The notes beneath the pieces are model-generated. The model saw only the letters and a program-made list of their open reading frames with translations. It was not told where the DNA came from and did not search any database. Below are positions 8,030 to 15,946 of a stretch of DNA of 59,769 bases, one piece after another. How positions within the stretch are numbered: position 1 is the stretch's first letter; each line of letters begins with the position of its first letter. Both the position numbers and the translations under genes were made by a program. The stretch is from Pseudonocardiales bacterium (GTDB taxonomy: Bacteria; Actinomycetota; Actinomycetes; Mycobacteriales; QHCD01): the NCBI GenBank assembly GCA_003244255.1, contig QHCD01000042.1, positions 1-59,769 of the forward strand, in the 5' to 3' direction.

Positions 8030-8683
8030 GTGATCGATGTCGTATTCCCGTGCCTCGACGAGGCCGCCGCCCTGCCCTGGATCCTGCGACGACTCCCCCG
8101 CGGATACCGGGCGATCGTCGCCGACAACGGCTCGACCGACGGCTCGGCGCAGGTAGCGGCGCGCCTCGGCGCGACGGTTGTGCACGTACCCCAACGCGGC
8201 TTCGGTGCGGCTGTCGACGCCGGGGTTCGGTCCGCGACGGCCGACGTCGTCTGCATCTGCGATGCAGACGGAACGTTTGACCCGCAGCAGTTCCCGCGGG
8301 TGGTCGACCCGGTGGTCGACGGCGCGGCGGATCTGGTGCTGGGACGGCGGCGTCCCGCCTCGCGTACGGCGTGGCCGATGCACGGTCGCGCTGCCAATGC
8401 GCTTCTTGCCGCGCGGATCTCCCGCCGCGAAAGCGTGACGATCCACGACATCGGGCCGATGCGGGCCTGCCGCCGCGCCGCGTTGCTCGACCTCGGGCTG
8501 GTCGACCGACGATTCGGCTACCCGCTCGAGATGGTGCTGCGTGCAGCCCGAAACGGCTGGCGGATAACCGAAGTGGACGTCGACTACCTGGCTCGCGCGG
8601 GCGGGACGAAGTCGAAGGTCACCGGTAGCGTGCGCGGCTCGCTGCGCGCCGCGCGCGACATGCGAACGGTGCTCGCGCGGTGA
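8030..8683 (+). CDS. family 2 glycosyltransferase
   Basis: A 217-residue GT-A fold transferase. The start GTG at 8030 gives the usual N-terminus VIDVVFPCLDE. Nucleotide-binding motifs are IVADNGSTDGS, followed by the metal-binding D-x-D in CICDADGTFDP and LVLGRR. RRFGYPLEMVLRA and AGGTKSKVTG near the end match dolichol-phosphate-mannose or undecaprenyl-phosphate-sugar synthase relatives. No membrane helix is evident. Its stop overlaps the GTG of the next gene, the first of a series of tight overlaps on the plus strand. Confidence 0.88.
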   Translation: MIDVVFPCLDEAAALPWILRRLPRGYRAIVADNGSTDGSAQVAARLGATVVHVPQRGFGAAVDAGVRSATADVVCICDADGTFDPQQFPRVVDPVVDGAADLVLGRRRPASRTAWPMHGRAANALLAARISRRESVTIHDIGPMRACRRAALLDLGLVDRRFGYPLEMVLRAARNGWRITEVDVDYLARAGGTKSKVTGSVRGSLRAARDMRTVLAR

Positions 8684-9300
8684 CGCCGTCCATCCTGGTG
8701 CTGGCCAAGAAACCGCTGGCCGGCCGGGTGAAGACGCGCCTGTGCCCGCCCTGCTCCCCGGCCGAAGCGGCGGCGATCGCTGCGGCCGCGCTGGAGGACA
8801 CGCTGGCGGCGGTTCGTGCAGTGCCTGCGCGCCGCGTGCTCGCCGTGGACGCCGCCTACGTTGCGCGGGGCTTCGAATCGCTGCGGCAGCACGGCAACGG
8901 TCTCGCGGAGCGCATCGTCAATGCCATCGCCGATGTCGGCGCGCCGGTGTTGCAGATCGGGATGGACACCCCGCAGGTGACACCCAGGCTGCTGATCCGA
9001 TGCGCACGGGAGCTGATGCGCGTCGACGTCGATGCCGTGCTGGGTCCCTGCGCCGACGGCGGCTGGTGGCTCCTCGGTGTCACCGACCCGGCTATGGCGC
9101 GGGCAATCCGCGACGTACCGATGTCGACTCCGGAGACGGGCATCCTGACACGGAAAGCACTGCGGCAAGCCGGCTTGCGGGTGCGGCTGCTGCCGACGCT
9201 GATCGACGTCGATGTGATCGATGACGCGCGGGCGGTCGCCGCGCTCGTGCCGGGCGGCGCCTTCGCCGCTGCCGTAACCGGCGTGGAGCGGGCGGCGTGA
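8680..9300 (+). CDS. DUF2064 (TIGR04282-type) nucleotidyltransferase-like protein
   Basis: A 206-residue protein resembling the DUF2064 glycosyltransferase-like family, related to CofC and MobA type nucleotidyltransferases. It starts with the phosphate-binding stretch LVLAKKPLAGRVKTRL (consensus K-x-P-x-x-G-x-x-K-T-R-L). Later come GMDTPQVTPRLL and LGPCADGGWWLLG, the expected D-x-P-Q and P-x-x-DGG-(Y/W) motifs. The gene overlaps both neighbours by four bases. The true reaction of the family is not established; the context suggests activation of a sugar or polyol. Confidence 0.85.
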   Translation: MTPSILVLAKKPLAGRVKTRLCPPCSPAEAAAIAAAALEDTLAAVRAVPARRVLAVDAAYVARGFESLRQHGNGLAERIVNAIADVGAPVLQIGMDTPQVTPRLLIRCARELMRVDVDAVLGPCADGGWWLLGVTDPAMARAIRDVPMSTPETGILTRKALRQAGLRVRLLPTLIDVDVIDDARAVAALVPGGAFAAAVTGVERAA

Positions 9301-9944
9301 GCGTCGACCCAGTGACCTGCTACGACGACGGCATCCGCTCACAGGTTCGCAACGAGAACGCGGGCTGGCTGCTGCGAAGCGTCGACGGCCGGCTATGCCG
9401 ACCGGCGCTGGCCCGCTGGTGCGGCGACCTGGTGCCTGGCGACCAGGGCCTGGTCGACCGCTGTAGCGGGCCGACGATCGACCTCGGCTGCGGCCCGGGC
9501 CGGATCTTGGAAGCCTTGACGCGTACCGGGATACCGGCGCTGGGAGTCGACATTTCGGCGGAGGCGGTGCGGCAGAGCCGGGCTCGCGGCGGGTCCGCGC
9601 TGCGCCGCGACCTGTTCGCGCGCCTGCCCGGTGAGCGGCGCTGGGACGCCGTCGTGCTGATCGACGGCAACGTCGGCATCGGCGGCGACCCGTGCGCAGT
9701 GCTGGCTCGTGCCCGCGAGCTGCTCCGCCTGGGCGGTCGCGTGCTGTGCGAGGCGTCGGGTCCCGGCGCCGGCAGCCGACGACTGTCGATGCGGTTCGAG
9801 AAGGGCCGGCAGACAAGCGACTGGTTTCCGTGGGCGGTGGCAGCCGTCGACGACGTTAGTGACATCGGAGCCAGGGTGGGTCTCGCGGTGCACGAGGTGT
9901 GGACGGAGGCGCGCAGGTGGTTCATCGCACTCGAGGCAATCTGA
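9297..9944 (+). CDS. class I SAM-dependent methyltransferase
   Basis: A 215-residue methyltransferase. SAM motif I is TIDLGCGPGRILEAL near residue 60, followed by the acidic GVDIS after strand 2 and WDAVVLIDGNVGIGGDP for motif IV. The C-terminal part ends WFIALEAI. GTG 9297 overlaps the previous stop. The acceptor is unknown; methylation of the glycan made by the neighbouring transferases is a reasonable guess. The 3' end overlaps the start of the oxidoreductase gene. Confidence 0.85.
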   Translation: MSVDPVTCYDDGIRSQVRNENAGWLLRSVDGRLCRPALARWCGDLVPGDQGLVDRCSGPTIDLGCGPGRILEALTRTGIPALGVDISAEAVRQSRARGGSALRRDLFARLPGERRWDAVVLIDGNVGIGGDPCAVLARARELLRLGGRVLCEASGPGAGSRRLSMRFEKGRQTSDWFPWAVAAVDDVSDIGARVGLAVHEVWTEARRWFIALEAI

Positions 9945-11110
9945 TCGACTGGGATCGCCTGGAACCGCTACGCAAGGGGCCTCTTCGCGAGGGCGCGTTC
10001 ACGAGCCCATTGCATTCTGAGCGGGTCGCGGCCAGGCTCGGGCTTGCGCTCGCAGTCGCGTTCGGAACGTGTTTCCTGACCGGCCTGGTTAGCCACTTCA
10101 TGCAGCATCCGGCGGGCTGGATGCACTGGCCGGCCTCGCCGTCGTGGCTCTACCGGCTGACCCAGGGTGTGCACGTCGCGACCGGGACGGCCTCGATCCC
10201 GCTGCTCGGGGCGAAGCTGTACGCCGTCGGCCCGAAGCTCTTCGCGTGGCCGCCCGCGCGCAGCCTTCTTCACGCCGCGGAGCGTGCGTCGCTGCTGCTG
10301 CTCGTCGGTGGCGCGGTCTTCGAGCTGGTCACCGGACTGCTCAACGTCGCGCGCTACTACCCGTGGCACTTCTTCTTCCCCATGGCGCACTACTGGGTCG
10401 CGTGGATCACCATCGGCGCCCTGGTGGTGCATGTCGCCGCGAAGATCGAGGTGATCCGCCGAGGTCTCTCCAAGCCGCTCGATACGGAGGATGCCAAGCC
10501 AGGATCGCTGTCCCGTAGGAGTTTCGTCGGAGCCGCGGTCGTCGCCGGTGGCATCGTCACCCTGACCACGGTCGGGGAGACGCTCACGCCGTTGCGGCGG
10601 GTCGACGTGCTCGGCCAGCGTCGCGGCGACATCGGGCCCCAGCAGCTGCCGGTAAACAAGTCGGCCGTCGAGGCCGACATCACGACCCGCGCGCTGAACC
10701 CGTCGTACCGGCTCATCGTCGATGGTCCCCAGCCGTTCACGTTGAGGTTGGACCAGCTGCGTGCGATGACGCAGCACACGGTGCGGCTGCCGATCTCGTG
10801 CGTGGAGGGCTGGAGCGTGCAAGCCACCTGGAGCGGTGTTCGGGTGCGCGACCTGCTCGATCGCGCAGGGTTTGACCCCAGTGCGGACGTGCACGTCGAG
10901 TCACTGCAGACCAACGGTCGCTACAAGGAGAGCTTCCTGCGCACGCCGATCTCGCGCGACGACCGCACGCTGCTGGGGCTGCGGCTGAACGGGGCCGACC
11001 TCGACCTTGATCACGGGTTCCCGTGCCGGCTGATCGCTCCCGCCCGGCCTGGTGTCCTGCAGACGAAGTGGGTGGCCAAGATCAGCCTCGCCACCGGGGG
11101 GGACGGATGA
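9917..11110 (+). CDS. membrane-anchored molybdopterin oxidoreductase (sulfite oxidase fold)
   Basis: A 397-residue two-part protein. Residues about 35-185 form four or five membrane helices with His in HFMQHP, GVHVATG, HAAERA and AHYWVAWI, like a cytochrome b561-type or ferric reductase-like anchor. A linker with SRRSFVGAAVVAGG follows. Residues 230-397 form the molybdopterin-binding domain, with the likely Mo-ligand Cys in PISCVEGWS (Cys295). The GTG at 9917 has GGAGG seven bases ahead; GTG 9899 is an alternative. Enzymes of this kind act outside the membrane on small molecules or oxidised protein residues; the substrate here is unknown. Confidence 0.88.
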   Translation: MVHRTRGNLIDWDRLEPLRKGPLREGAFTSPLHSERVAARLGLALAVAFGTCFLTGLVSHFMQHPAGWMHWPASPSWLYRLTQGVHVATGTASIPLLGAKLYAVGPKLFAWPPARSLLHAAERASLLLLVGGAVFELVTGLLNVARYYPWHFFFPMAHYWVAWITIGALVVHVAAKIEVIRRGLSKPLDTEDAKPGSLSRRSFVGAAVVAGGIVTLTTVGETLTPLRRVDVLGQRRGDIGPQQLPVNKSAVEADITTRALNPSYRLIVDGPQPFTLRLDQLRAMTQHTVRLPISCVEGWSVQATWSGVRVRDLLDRAGFDPSADVHVESLQTNGRYKESFLRTPISRDDRTLLGLRLNGADLDLDHGFPCRLIAPARPGVLQTKWVAKISLATGGDG

Positions 11111-11556
11111 GCGGCAAGCCGGTCGGGCGGGCCGCGCTGATCCTCATCGGCGTCGGCACGGCGGCCTACGGCGTCGTCGGGCTGTTCACCGCGCTGCACG
11201 GCCAGGCTCTGCGTTCGGCGTTGATCTGGTTCGTCGGTGGTGCGGTCGTGCACGACCTCGTGCTCGCGCCGATCGTCGCCACCGTAGGGGCGGTGCTGTG
11301 CCGAGTCGTCAACGGCAACGTGCGGCCATACCTGCAGGCGGGTCTGCTGATGTCCCTCGCGGTAACGCTGGTGGCGCTGCCGGTGGCCTCAGGTAAGGGA
11401 TACAGCGGCAAGAATCCGTCGGCGCTGCCGCTGAACTACTGGCACGGCCTGCTGATCGCGCTGGCGATCGTGTGGGGCGCGACCCTGCTCGCCGCCGTCG
11501 CGCACGTGTCGAGATCGAGGTACGCACGCGCGCGACGGCAGGAGTCGGTTCAGTGA
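11107..11556 (+). CDS. small four-helix membrane protein
   Basis: A 149-residue integral membrane protein with hydrophobic segments at roughly 10-30, 37-60, 75-95 and 112-133. There are conserved-looking polar spots VVHDL and NYWHG inside or next to helices. The ATG overlaps the stop of the oxidoreductase gene, so it is the fifth gene of the 8030-11556 operon and may be a partner subunit or assembly factor of that enzyme. I do not recognise a named family. The stop is one base from the stop of the converging cyclophilin gene. Confidence 0.7.
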   Translation: MSGKPVGRAALILIGVGTAAYGVVGLFTALHGQALRSALIWFVGGAVVHDLVLAPIVATVGAVLCRVVNGNVRPYLQAGLLMSLAVTLVALPVASGKGYSGKNPSALPLNYWHGLLIALAIVWGATLLAAVAHVSRSRYARARRQESVQ

Positions 11557-11557
11557 G

Positions 11558-12262
11558 TCAGCGCAGCGCAATCGCGATGTAGGAGAACTGCACGAACTTG
11601 TGCGGGTAACCGTCGCCCGGACCGTTCTGGCTGTCGTCACCGGCCGCCGCGATCGATCGCAGGATCCCCATGCCGCGGGTGACGACGCCGAACGGCGTGT
11701 ACGCCGGCGACAGCGTGGTGTCCTTGGTCGTGATGAAGAACTGGCTGCCGTTGGTGTTCGGTCCCGCGTTGGCCATCGCGACCGTACCGGCGGGATACGT
11801 CGCGCCCTTCAGGTTCTCGTCACCGAACTCGTATCCGGGTCCGCCGCTGCCGGTGCCGGTCGGGTCGCCGCACTGCAGCACGTAGATCCGCCGCGTCGTC
11901 AGCCGGTGGCAGTGGGTTCCGGTGAAGTAGGCGTGCCGGGCGAGGAACGCAAACGAGTTCGTCGTGCACGGCGCCTTGGTGGTCAGGGCGCGGAAGTCGA
12001 TCTCGCCCTGCGTGGTGTAGAGCTTTGCGACGTAGGGACGCTTGGCCTGTGCCGGGTGGTACGGCGGCAGCCCCTTGTAGCGGTCCTTCGGCACGACGGG
12101 CGTGTACACGCACCTCGTGCTCGCGGGCGCCGCGTGTGGTGCTTTCGGCGCGGGTCCCAACGATCCCCCGCTCGATCCCCCCGCGGCGGCGGCCGCTGCG
12201 GTGGCAAGTCCGACGATGAGGACGGTTCCGGTGGCAACGGCGAGAAGCTTGGTGGCGCGCAT
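11558..12262 (-). CDS. exported cyclophilin-type peptidyl-prolyl isomerase
   Basis: A 234-residue protein with an N-terminal hydrophobic segment (about 6-26) ending in Ala-rich sequence, then a Gly/Ser/Pro linker, so it is secreted or membrane tethered. The cyclophilin domain starts near residue 75 with AKLYTTQGEIDF and includes GTVAMANAGPNTNGSQFF and PAYTPFGVVTRGM. The Arg of the classical H-R-x-x-x-x-F site is not in its standard context (CHRLTTRRIYVLQCG). The ATG at 12262 is preceded by GAGGGG at correct spacing, which decides the start over a much longer open frame. It probably assists folding outside the membrane. Confidence 0.9.
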   Translation of the reverse strand: MRATKLLAVATGTVLIVGLATAAAAAAGGSSGGSLGPAPKAPHAAPASTRCVYTPVVPKDRYKGLPPYHPAQAKRPYVAKLYTTQGEIDFRALTTKAPCTTNSFAFLARHAYFTGTHCHRLTTRRIYVLQCGDPTGTGSGGPGYEFGDENLKGATYPAGTVAMANAGPNTNGSQFFITTKDTTLSPAYTPFGVVTRGMGILRSIAAAGDDSQNGPGDGYPHKFVQFSYIAIALR

Positions 12263-12436
12263 GGCGTTTCCCCTCTCGGTGGTCGAATCGGCCGCCAGCC
12301 TATGCCGCCGTTCGCAGGTACGGAACGTCATCGACCGTGCTCCAGGAGTCCGTCGAGCGGGTTCTGTCCCGTTCCCCTGGGCGTCGACGGCTGACGCGCA
12401 AGGAAATGAGCCAGCGGATTCGGCTAGCCTGCGGCG

Positions 12437-13267
12437 GTGCCCGAAGGCCATGTCGTCCACGTCGACGCACGGCGCTTCGGGCAGCGCCTCCGCGGTCACA
12501 CCGTGCGGGCGAGCAGCCCCCAGGGCCGGTTCGCCGCGGGCGCCGCAGCGCTCGACGGCCGGCGGTTGACCGCTGCTGAGGCGTACGGCAAGCATCTGTT
12601 CCTGCGCTTCGGTGGCCGGTCCGGGCCGCCGTTGCTGCATGTTCACCTCGGGCTGATCGGCGGCTGGAACTGGTACGACGGCAGCGGCGAACTCCTCGCC
12701 GGTCGCCGTTTCCGCGGACCCGACGACTCGGCAGTCCGGCTCCGGCTACGGGCCGGACGGGGCGCGGCGGTGGTCACGGCCGAGCTGCGGGGCGCAATGC
12801 TCTGCGAGCTGATCGACATGGAGCACGCCGCCATGATCCACACTCGGCTGGGCCCGGATCCGATCCGCGGCAATGCCGACTCTCGCCGCGGCTGGGAGCG
12901 GCTGCACCGCAGTTCCGCAGCGCTGGGCACGTTACTGCTGCGTCAGGATGTCGTCGCCGGCGCCGGGCTGATCTGGCGATGTGAGGCGCCTTTCGCCGCG
13001 CACATCGATCCGCGACGTCCCGGCCGGGCGGTTACCGAGATCGAATGGCAGGCGATCTGGGCGGCGCTGCAGACCATGATGCGCGCCGCCGTACGCCGTG
13101 GCGGCGCCGAACGCACGACCCGCAGCGAACACCGGGCTTCGTGGGGTGATGAACTCTACCTGTTCCGCCGGGGCGGCGAGCCGTGCCGGGTGTGCGGGAC
13201 GCCGATCGAGTCGCAGCAGATGGGCGGCCGTCTGGTGTGGTGGTGCCCCAGCTGCCAGCCGTACTGA
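12437..13267 (+). CDS. Fpg/Nei-family DNA glycosylase (Nei-like)
   Basis: A 276-residue base-excision repair enzyme. Removal of the initiator exposes the catalytic Pro of M-P-E-G-H, with Glu next to it. The protein has the helix-two-turn-helix region near 150-215 and ends in a zinc finger, CRVCG ... CPSC (last 25 residues). The MPEGH start and FRGPDDSAVRL type middle resemble actinobacterial Nei-like (endonuclease VIII) proteins rather than Fpg. A second family member is at 43864. Start GTG 12437. It converges with the VOC gene, two bases between stops. Confidence 0.9.
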   Translation: MPEGHVVHVDARRFGQRLRGHTVRASSPQGRFAAGAAALDGRRLTAAEAYGKHLFLRFGGRSGPPLLHVHLGLIGGWNWYDGSGELLAGRRFRGPDDSAVRLRLRAGRGAAVVTAELRGAMLCELIDMEHAAMIHTRLGPDPIRGNADSRRGWERLHRSSAALGTLLLRQDVVAGAGLIWRCEAPFAAHIDPRRPGRAVTEIEWQAIWAALQTMMRAAVRRGGAERTTRSEHRASWGDELYLFRRGGEPCRVCGTPIESQQMGGRLVWWCPSCQPY

Positions 13268-13269
13268 TT

Positions 13270-14538
13270 TCAGCCGGACTGCAGCAGGTAGAACGCTAGG
13301 CCCTGGTCATCGATGCACTCCGCCATCCGCCCGTACGGCTGCGACTCCGGCTCGCCCGGCTCGCCGCCCGCGTCGCGCACCGCCGCGACGGCGGCGTCGA
13401 CGTCGTCGACCATCCAGACCGGCGTGCCGGCAGGGGCATCGCGCCCGTCGGAGATGCCGATCATCGGGAAGGTGTCATCGACCTGGAAACCGCGTGGTGA
13501 TGGCGTGGCCGTCCAGCCCAGCACCGCGGCGTAGAAGTCGCGGGCGGCGGCGGCATCGGGCACCCCGATCACGGCGTACCCCAGGTCGCCGGCCTGATCG
13601 GCGCTGGGTCGATCGGCGCTGGGTGGCTCTTCGTCGCGCGGGGGGACCGCGTACACGGCGAACGGCAGGCCCTGGTTGTCGGTGCAGTTGGCGGTCCGGC
13701 CCCACGGCTCGTCCGTAGGCTCGCCCGGCTGGCCGCCGGCGGCGCGAACCCGCTCGATTGCGGCGTCGACGTCGTCGACGGCGTAGCAGCAGAACAGGGT
13801 GGCGGGCGACTGCCCGCCCTGAACGCCGATCGAGGGGACCGTGCCCCGCACCTGGTGCCCGCCTGGCTCGAACTCCCAGCCGAGAACCGCGCTGTAGAAA
13901 CGTTCTGCGCGCTCCTGGTCGGGCACCCACAGCGAGACGTAGCCCACGTCGCCGTGCCGGTAGGCGGCGGTCCGCTCCGCGTTCGCCCGCAGCGGCGAGT
14001 GCAGGCCCCAGCGGTGCCCGAACGGGTCGACAACCCAGGCGTTGCGCTGGCCGTAGCCGTCGTACGGCTCGCGGTCACCGGTGCCGCCGCGAGCCAGCAC
14101 GCGCGCCCGGGTCGCGTCGGCGTCGGTGACCGAGAGCATCAGGCTGACGGTCGCTTCGCCGGGCGTCGGTGCGACGACCCCGATCTCCGGATGTGCATCG
14201 GAGAGATAGATCCGGCCGCCGGCAAGCGCGAGTTCGCTGTGGCCGATCCGACCGTCTGGCATGACGATCGGCTCGCCCATTAGCTCGGCGCCGAAAACCT
14301 CGACGTACCAGTCGATTGCGGCCCGCGCGTTGTTGACGGCGAGGTACGGGATCGCGGCACCAACTGCCGTCGCCGTCGCTGGTGCGGCCGATGTCGTTGC
14401 TGTGGACACTGCAACTCCTCGTGGCAGGGCGAGTGCGCGTTCGATGCGCGCTCGAAGGCTGGCGGCGAACACCGGGTCGGGCTGCGGCGGGGGCGTGCCG
14501 GAATCTAGGAGGCGCAAGTCGCGCAGCGGGTCAGCCAC
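13270..14538 (-). CDS. triple-VOC domain protein with N-terminal sigma-linked tail
   Basis: A 422-residue protein. Residues 1-45 carry DPLRDLRLLDSG and DPVFAASLRARIERAL, a tail I associate with proteins encoded beside ECF sigma factors. Three vicinal-oxygen-chelate (glyoxalase-fold) units follow at about 60-185, 190-305 and 318-420; the second and third are closely alike (each has AVLGW and an AGG-x-PGEP stretch), pointing to duplication. Unit 1 is of the PhnB-like kind. No catalytic metal triad is certain. The start overlaps the sigma gene end by eight bases, so it is co-translated and may sense a ligand for that sigma factor. Confidence 0.85.
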   Translation of the reverse strand: MADPLRDLRLLDSGTPPPQPDPVFAASLRARIERALALPRGVAVSTATTSAAPATATAVGAAIPYLAVNNARAAIDWYVEVFGAELMGEPIVMPDGRIGHSELALAGGRIYLSDAHPEIGVVAPTPGEATVSLMLSVTDADATRARVLARGGTGDREPYDGYGQRNAWVVDPFGHRWGLHSPLRANAERTAAYRHGDVGYVSLWVPDQERAERFYSAVLGWEFEPGGHQVRGTVPSIGVQGGQSPATLFCCYAVDDVDAAIERVRAAGGQPGEPTDEPWGRTANCTDNQGLPFAVYAVPPRDEEPPSADRPSADQAGDLGYAVIGVPDAAAARDFYAAVLGWTATPSPRGFQVDDTFPMIGISDGRDAPAGTPVWMVDDVDAAVAAVRDAGGEPGEPESQPYGRMAECIDDQGLAFYLLQSG

Positions 14539-15073
14539 GGCGGTCCTCCCGTCCGGTGTCCGGATCGTCGTACGCGCGGCGGAATGCCGCGCGGGCGCGC
14601 ACGAGCAACGCCTCGGTGGCGTGCAGCGTGCGGTCGAGCAGGTGCGCCACCTCGGCCACCGGCAGGTCGTCGAGATAACGCAGGACCAGCGCGGACCGAT
14701 GGTGCGGTGCGAGCGAGGAGAGTGTCGCCCGCGCCCGGATCAGGTCCAACCGCTCGTCCCATGGGTCGTCCGTGCCGTCACCCGGCAGCGCCGCCACGGC
14801 ATGTACGTTGCGTGTCTCCCGGGATTCCCGCCGCCAGTGGTCGACGAGCTTGTGTCGGGCGACGCCGACGAGCCACGCCGGGCTCACCGGTGGCGGGTCG
14901 TCGCGGCGGACGGCGTCGACCGCGGCAGGGAACGTCTCCGCGGTCAGATCCTCGGCCACCGTGGCGTTGCCGCAACGTGCGAGCAGGTAGCCGTAGATCT
15001 GCGTCGACGTCTTGTCGTAGAGCGCGAGCAGCCCGGCACCAGGATCGTCGACGATCGCAGTCGGCTCGCTCAC
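14531..15073 (-). CDS. ECF-family RNA polymerase sigma factor
   Basis: A 180-residue group 4 sigma factor. Region 2 includes LARCGNATVAEDLTAETF and the -10 recognising WLVGVARHKLVDHWRR. Region 4 is LSSLAPHHRSALVLRYLDDLP followed by VAEVAHLLDRTLHATEALL, a helix-turn-helix. GTG 15073 overlaps the stop of the PAP2 gene (GTGA). It has no obvious anti-sigma gene; the co-translated VOC protein occupies that place. It probably controls its own operon, but no promoter motif could be confirmed. Confidence 0.92.
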   Translation of the reverse strand: MSEPTAIVDDPGAGLLALYDKTSTQIYGYLLARCGNATVAEDLTAETFPAAVDAVRRDDPPPVSPAWLVGVARHKLVDHWRRESRETRNVHAVAALPGDGTDDPWDERLDLIRARATLSSLAPHHRSALVLRYLDDLPVAEVAHLLDRTLHATEALLVRARAAFRRAYDDPDTGREDRRG

Positions 15074-15888
15074 ATCCTGATCGTCGTCGCGGGTACGTGT
15101 TCTCCGACGCCCTCCGGCGGCGTTTCTTCGCGATCGGCGTCGAGCGAACGGTCGACGGCCCGCCCGGCCGCTCGGAATGTGATCGCGAGCAGCACGCCGC
15201 ATACCCAGGCCGCGACGCCGGCCACGATGTCGAGCAGGTAGTGGTTACCGGTCAGCAACACCGACAGCGAGGTGCCGATTGGGTAGAACAGCCACCCGAT
15301 GCGCATGCCGCGGTGCCGGGCCAGGCGGTACATCGTCACGGCCGACCACAGGGCCAACGCAATGTGCATCGACGGCATCGAGGCGAACTGATCGGCCGCG
15401 TGCTTGGTCGCCCCTGTCTCGTAGCCGCCGATGGTGTGGAATTTCGCCACCGTGTCGATGAAGCCGCCGCCCGGCAGCAGCCGGGGCGGGGCGGTGGGTG
15501 CGAGCCAGAAGCAGACCAGGCTCACCACCGTGATCCACATCAGCACGTTGCGTTCGAACCGGTAGCGCTCCGGCCGTCGCTGGTGCATCCACAGCAGGAT
15601 TCCGGCCGGCACCAGGAAATGCAGCACGACGTAGTAATAATTCGCGACGACGGCGATCGGCTCGATGCCGGCGGCCCAGTGGTCCATCGGCGTCTCGACG
15701 TCGATGTGCAGATCGCGTTCGATCCGCAGCAACGACGCCCCGCGATGCAGTGCGGCGGCCGCGTGCAGCGGCGTGTTGTCCTGGATCAGTGTGTAGATTC
15801 CGAAGAACGCGCCGATCAGCACGATCTCGCGCCACAGCGGGGGAATCGCGCGCTGGTGGCGGCGTATCCAGAGGAGCAACCGGAGCAT
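15070..15888 (-). CDS. PAP2-superfamily membrane phosphatase
   Basis: A 272-residue protein with about six membrane helices. The phosphatase signature appears in order: APPRLLPGGGF, then SMPSMHIALALW (C2, with the essential His), and TGNHYLLDIVAG (C3, His and Asp). The C1 motif KxxxxxxRP is not present in strict form, as in the inositol-phosphotransferase-like actinobacterial branch. The active site faces outside. Candidate substrates are polyprenyl or phosphatidyl phosphates, or inositol lipids. It is the first gene of the operon with the sigma factor and VOC protein. Confidence 0.88.
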   Translation of the reverse strand: MLRLLLWIRRHQRAIPPLWREIVLIGAFFGIYTLIQDNTPLHAAAALHRGASLLRIERDLHIDVETPMDHWAAGIEPIAVVANYYYVVLHFLVPAGILLWMHQRRPERYRFERNVLMWITVVSLVCFWLAPTAPPRLLPGGGFIDTVAKFHTIGGYETGATKHAADQFASMPSMHIALALWSAVTMYRLARHRGMRIGWLFYPIGTSLSVLLTGNHYLLDIVAGVAAWVCGVLLAITFRAAGRAVDRSLDADREETPPEGVGEHVPATTIRM

Positions 15889-15946
15889 TCCGGGAGCCTA
15901 TCGACTGTGACGGCGCGATCCGCGCTACCGTCGTGATGTTGGTCGC

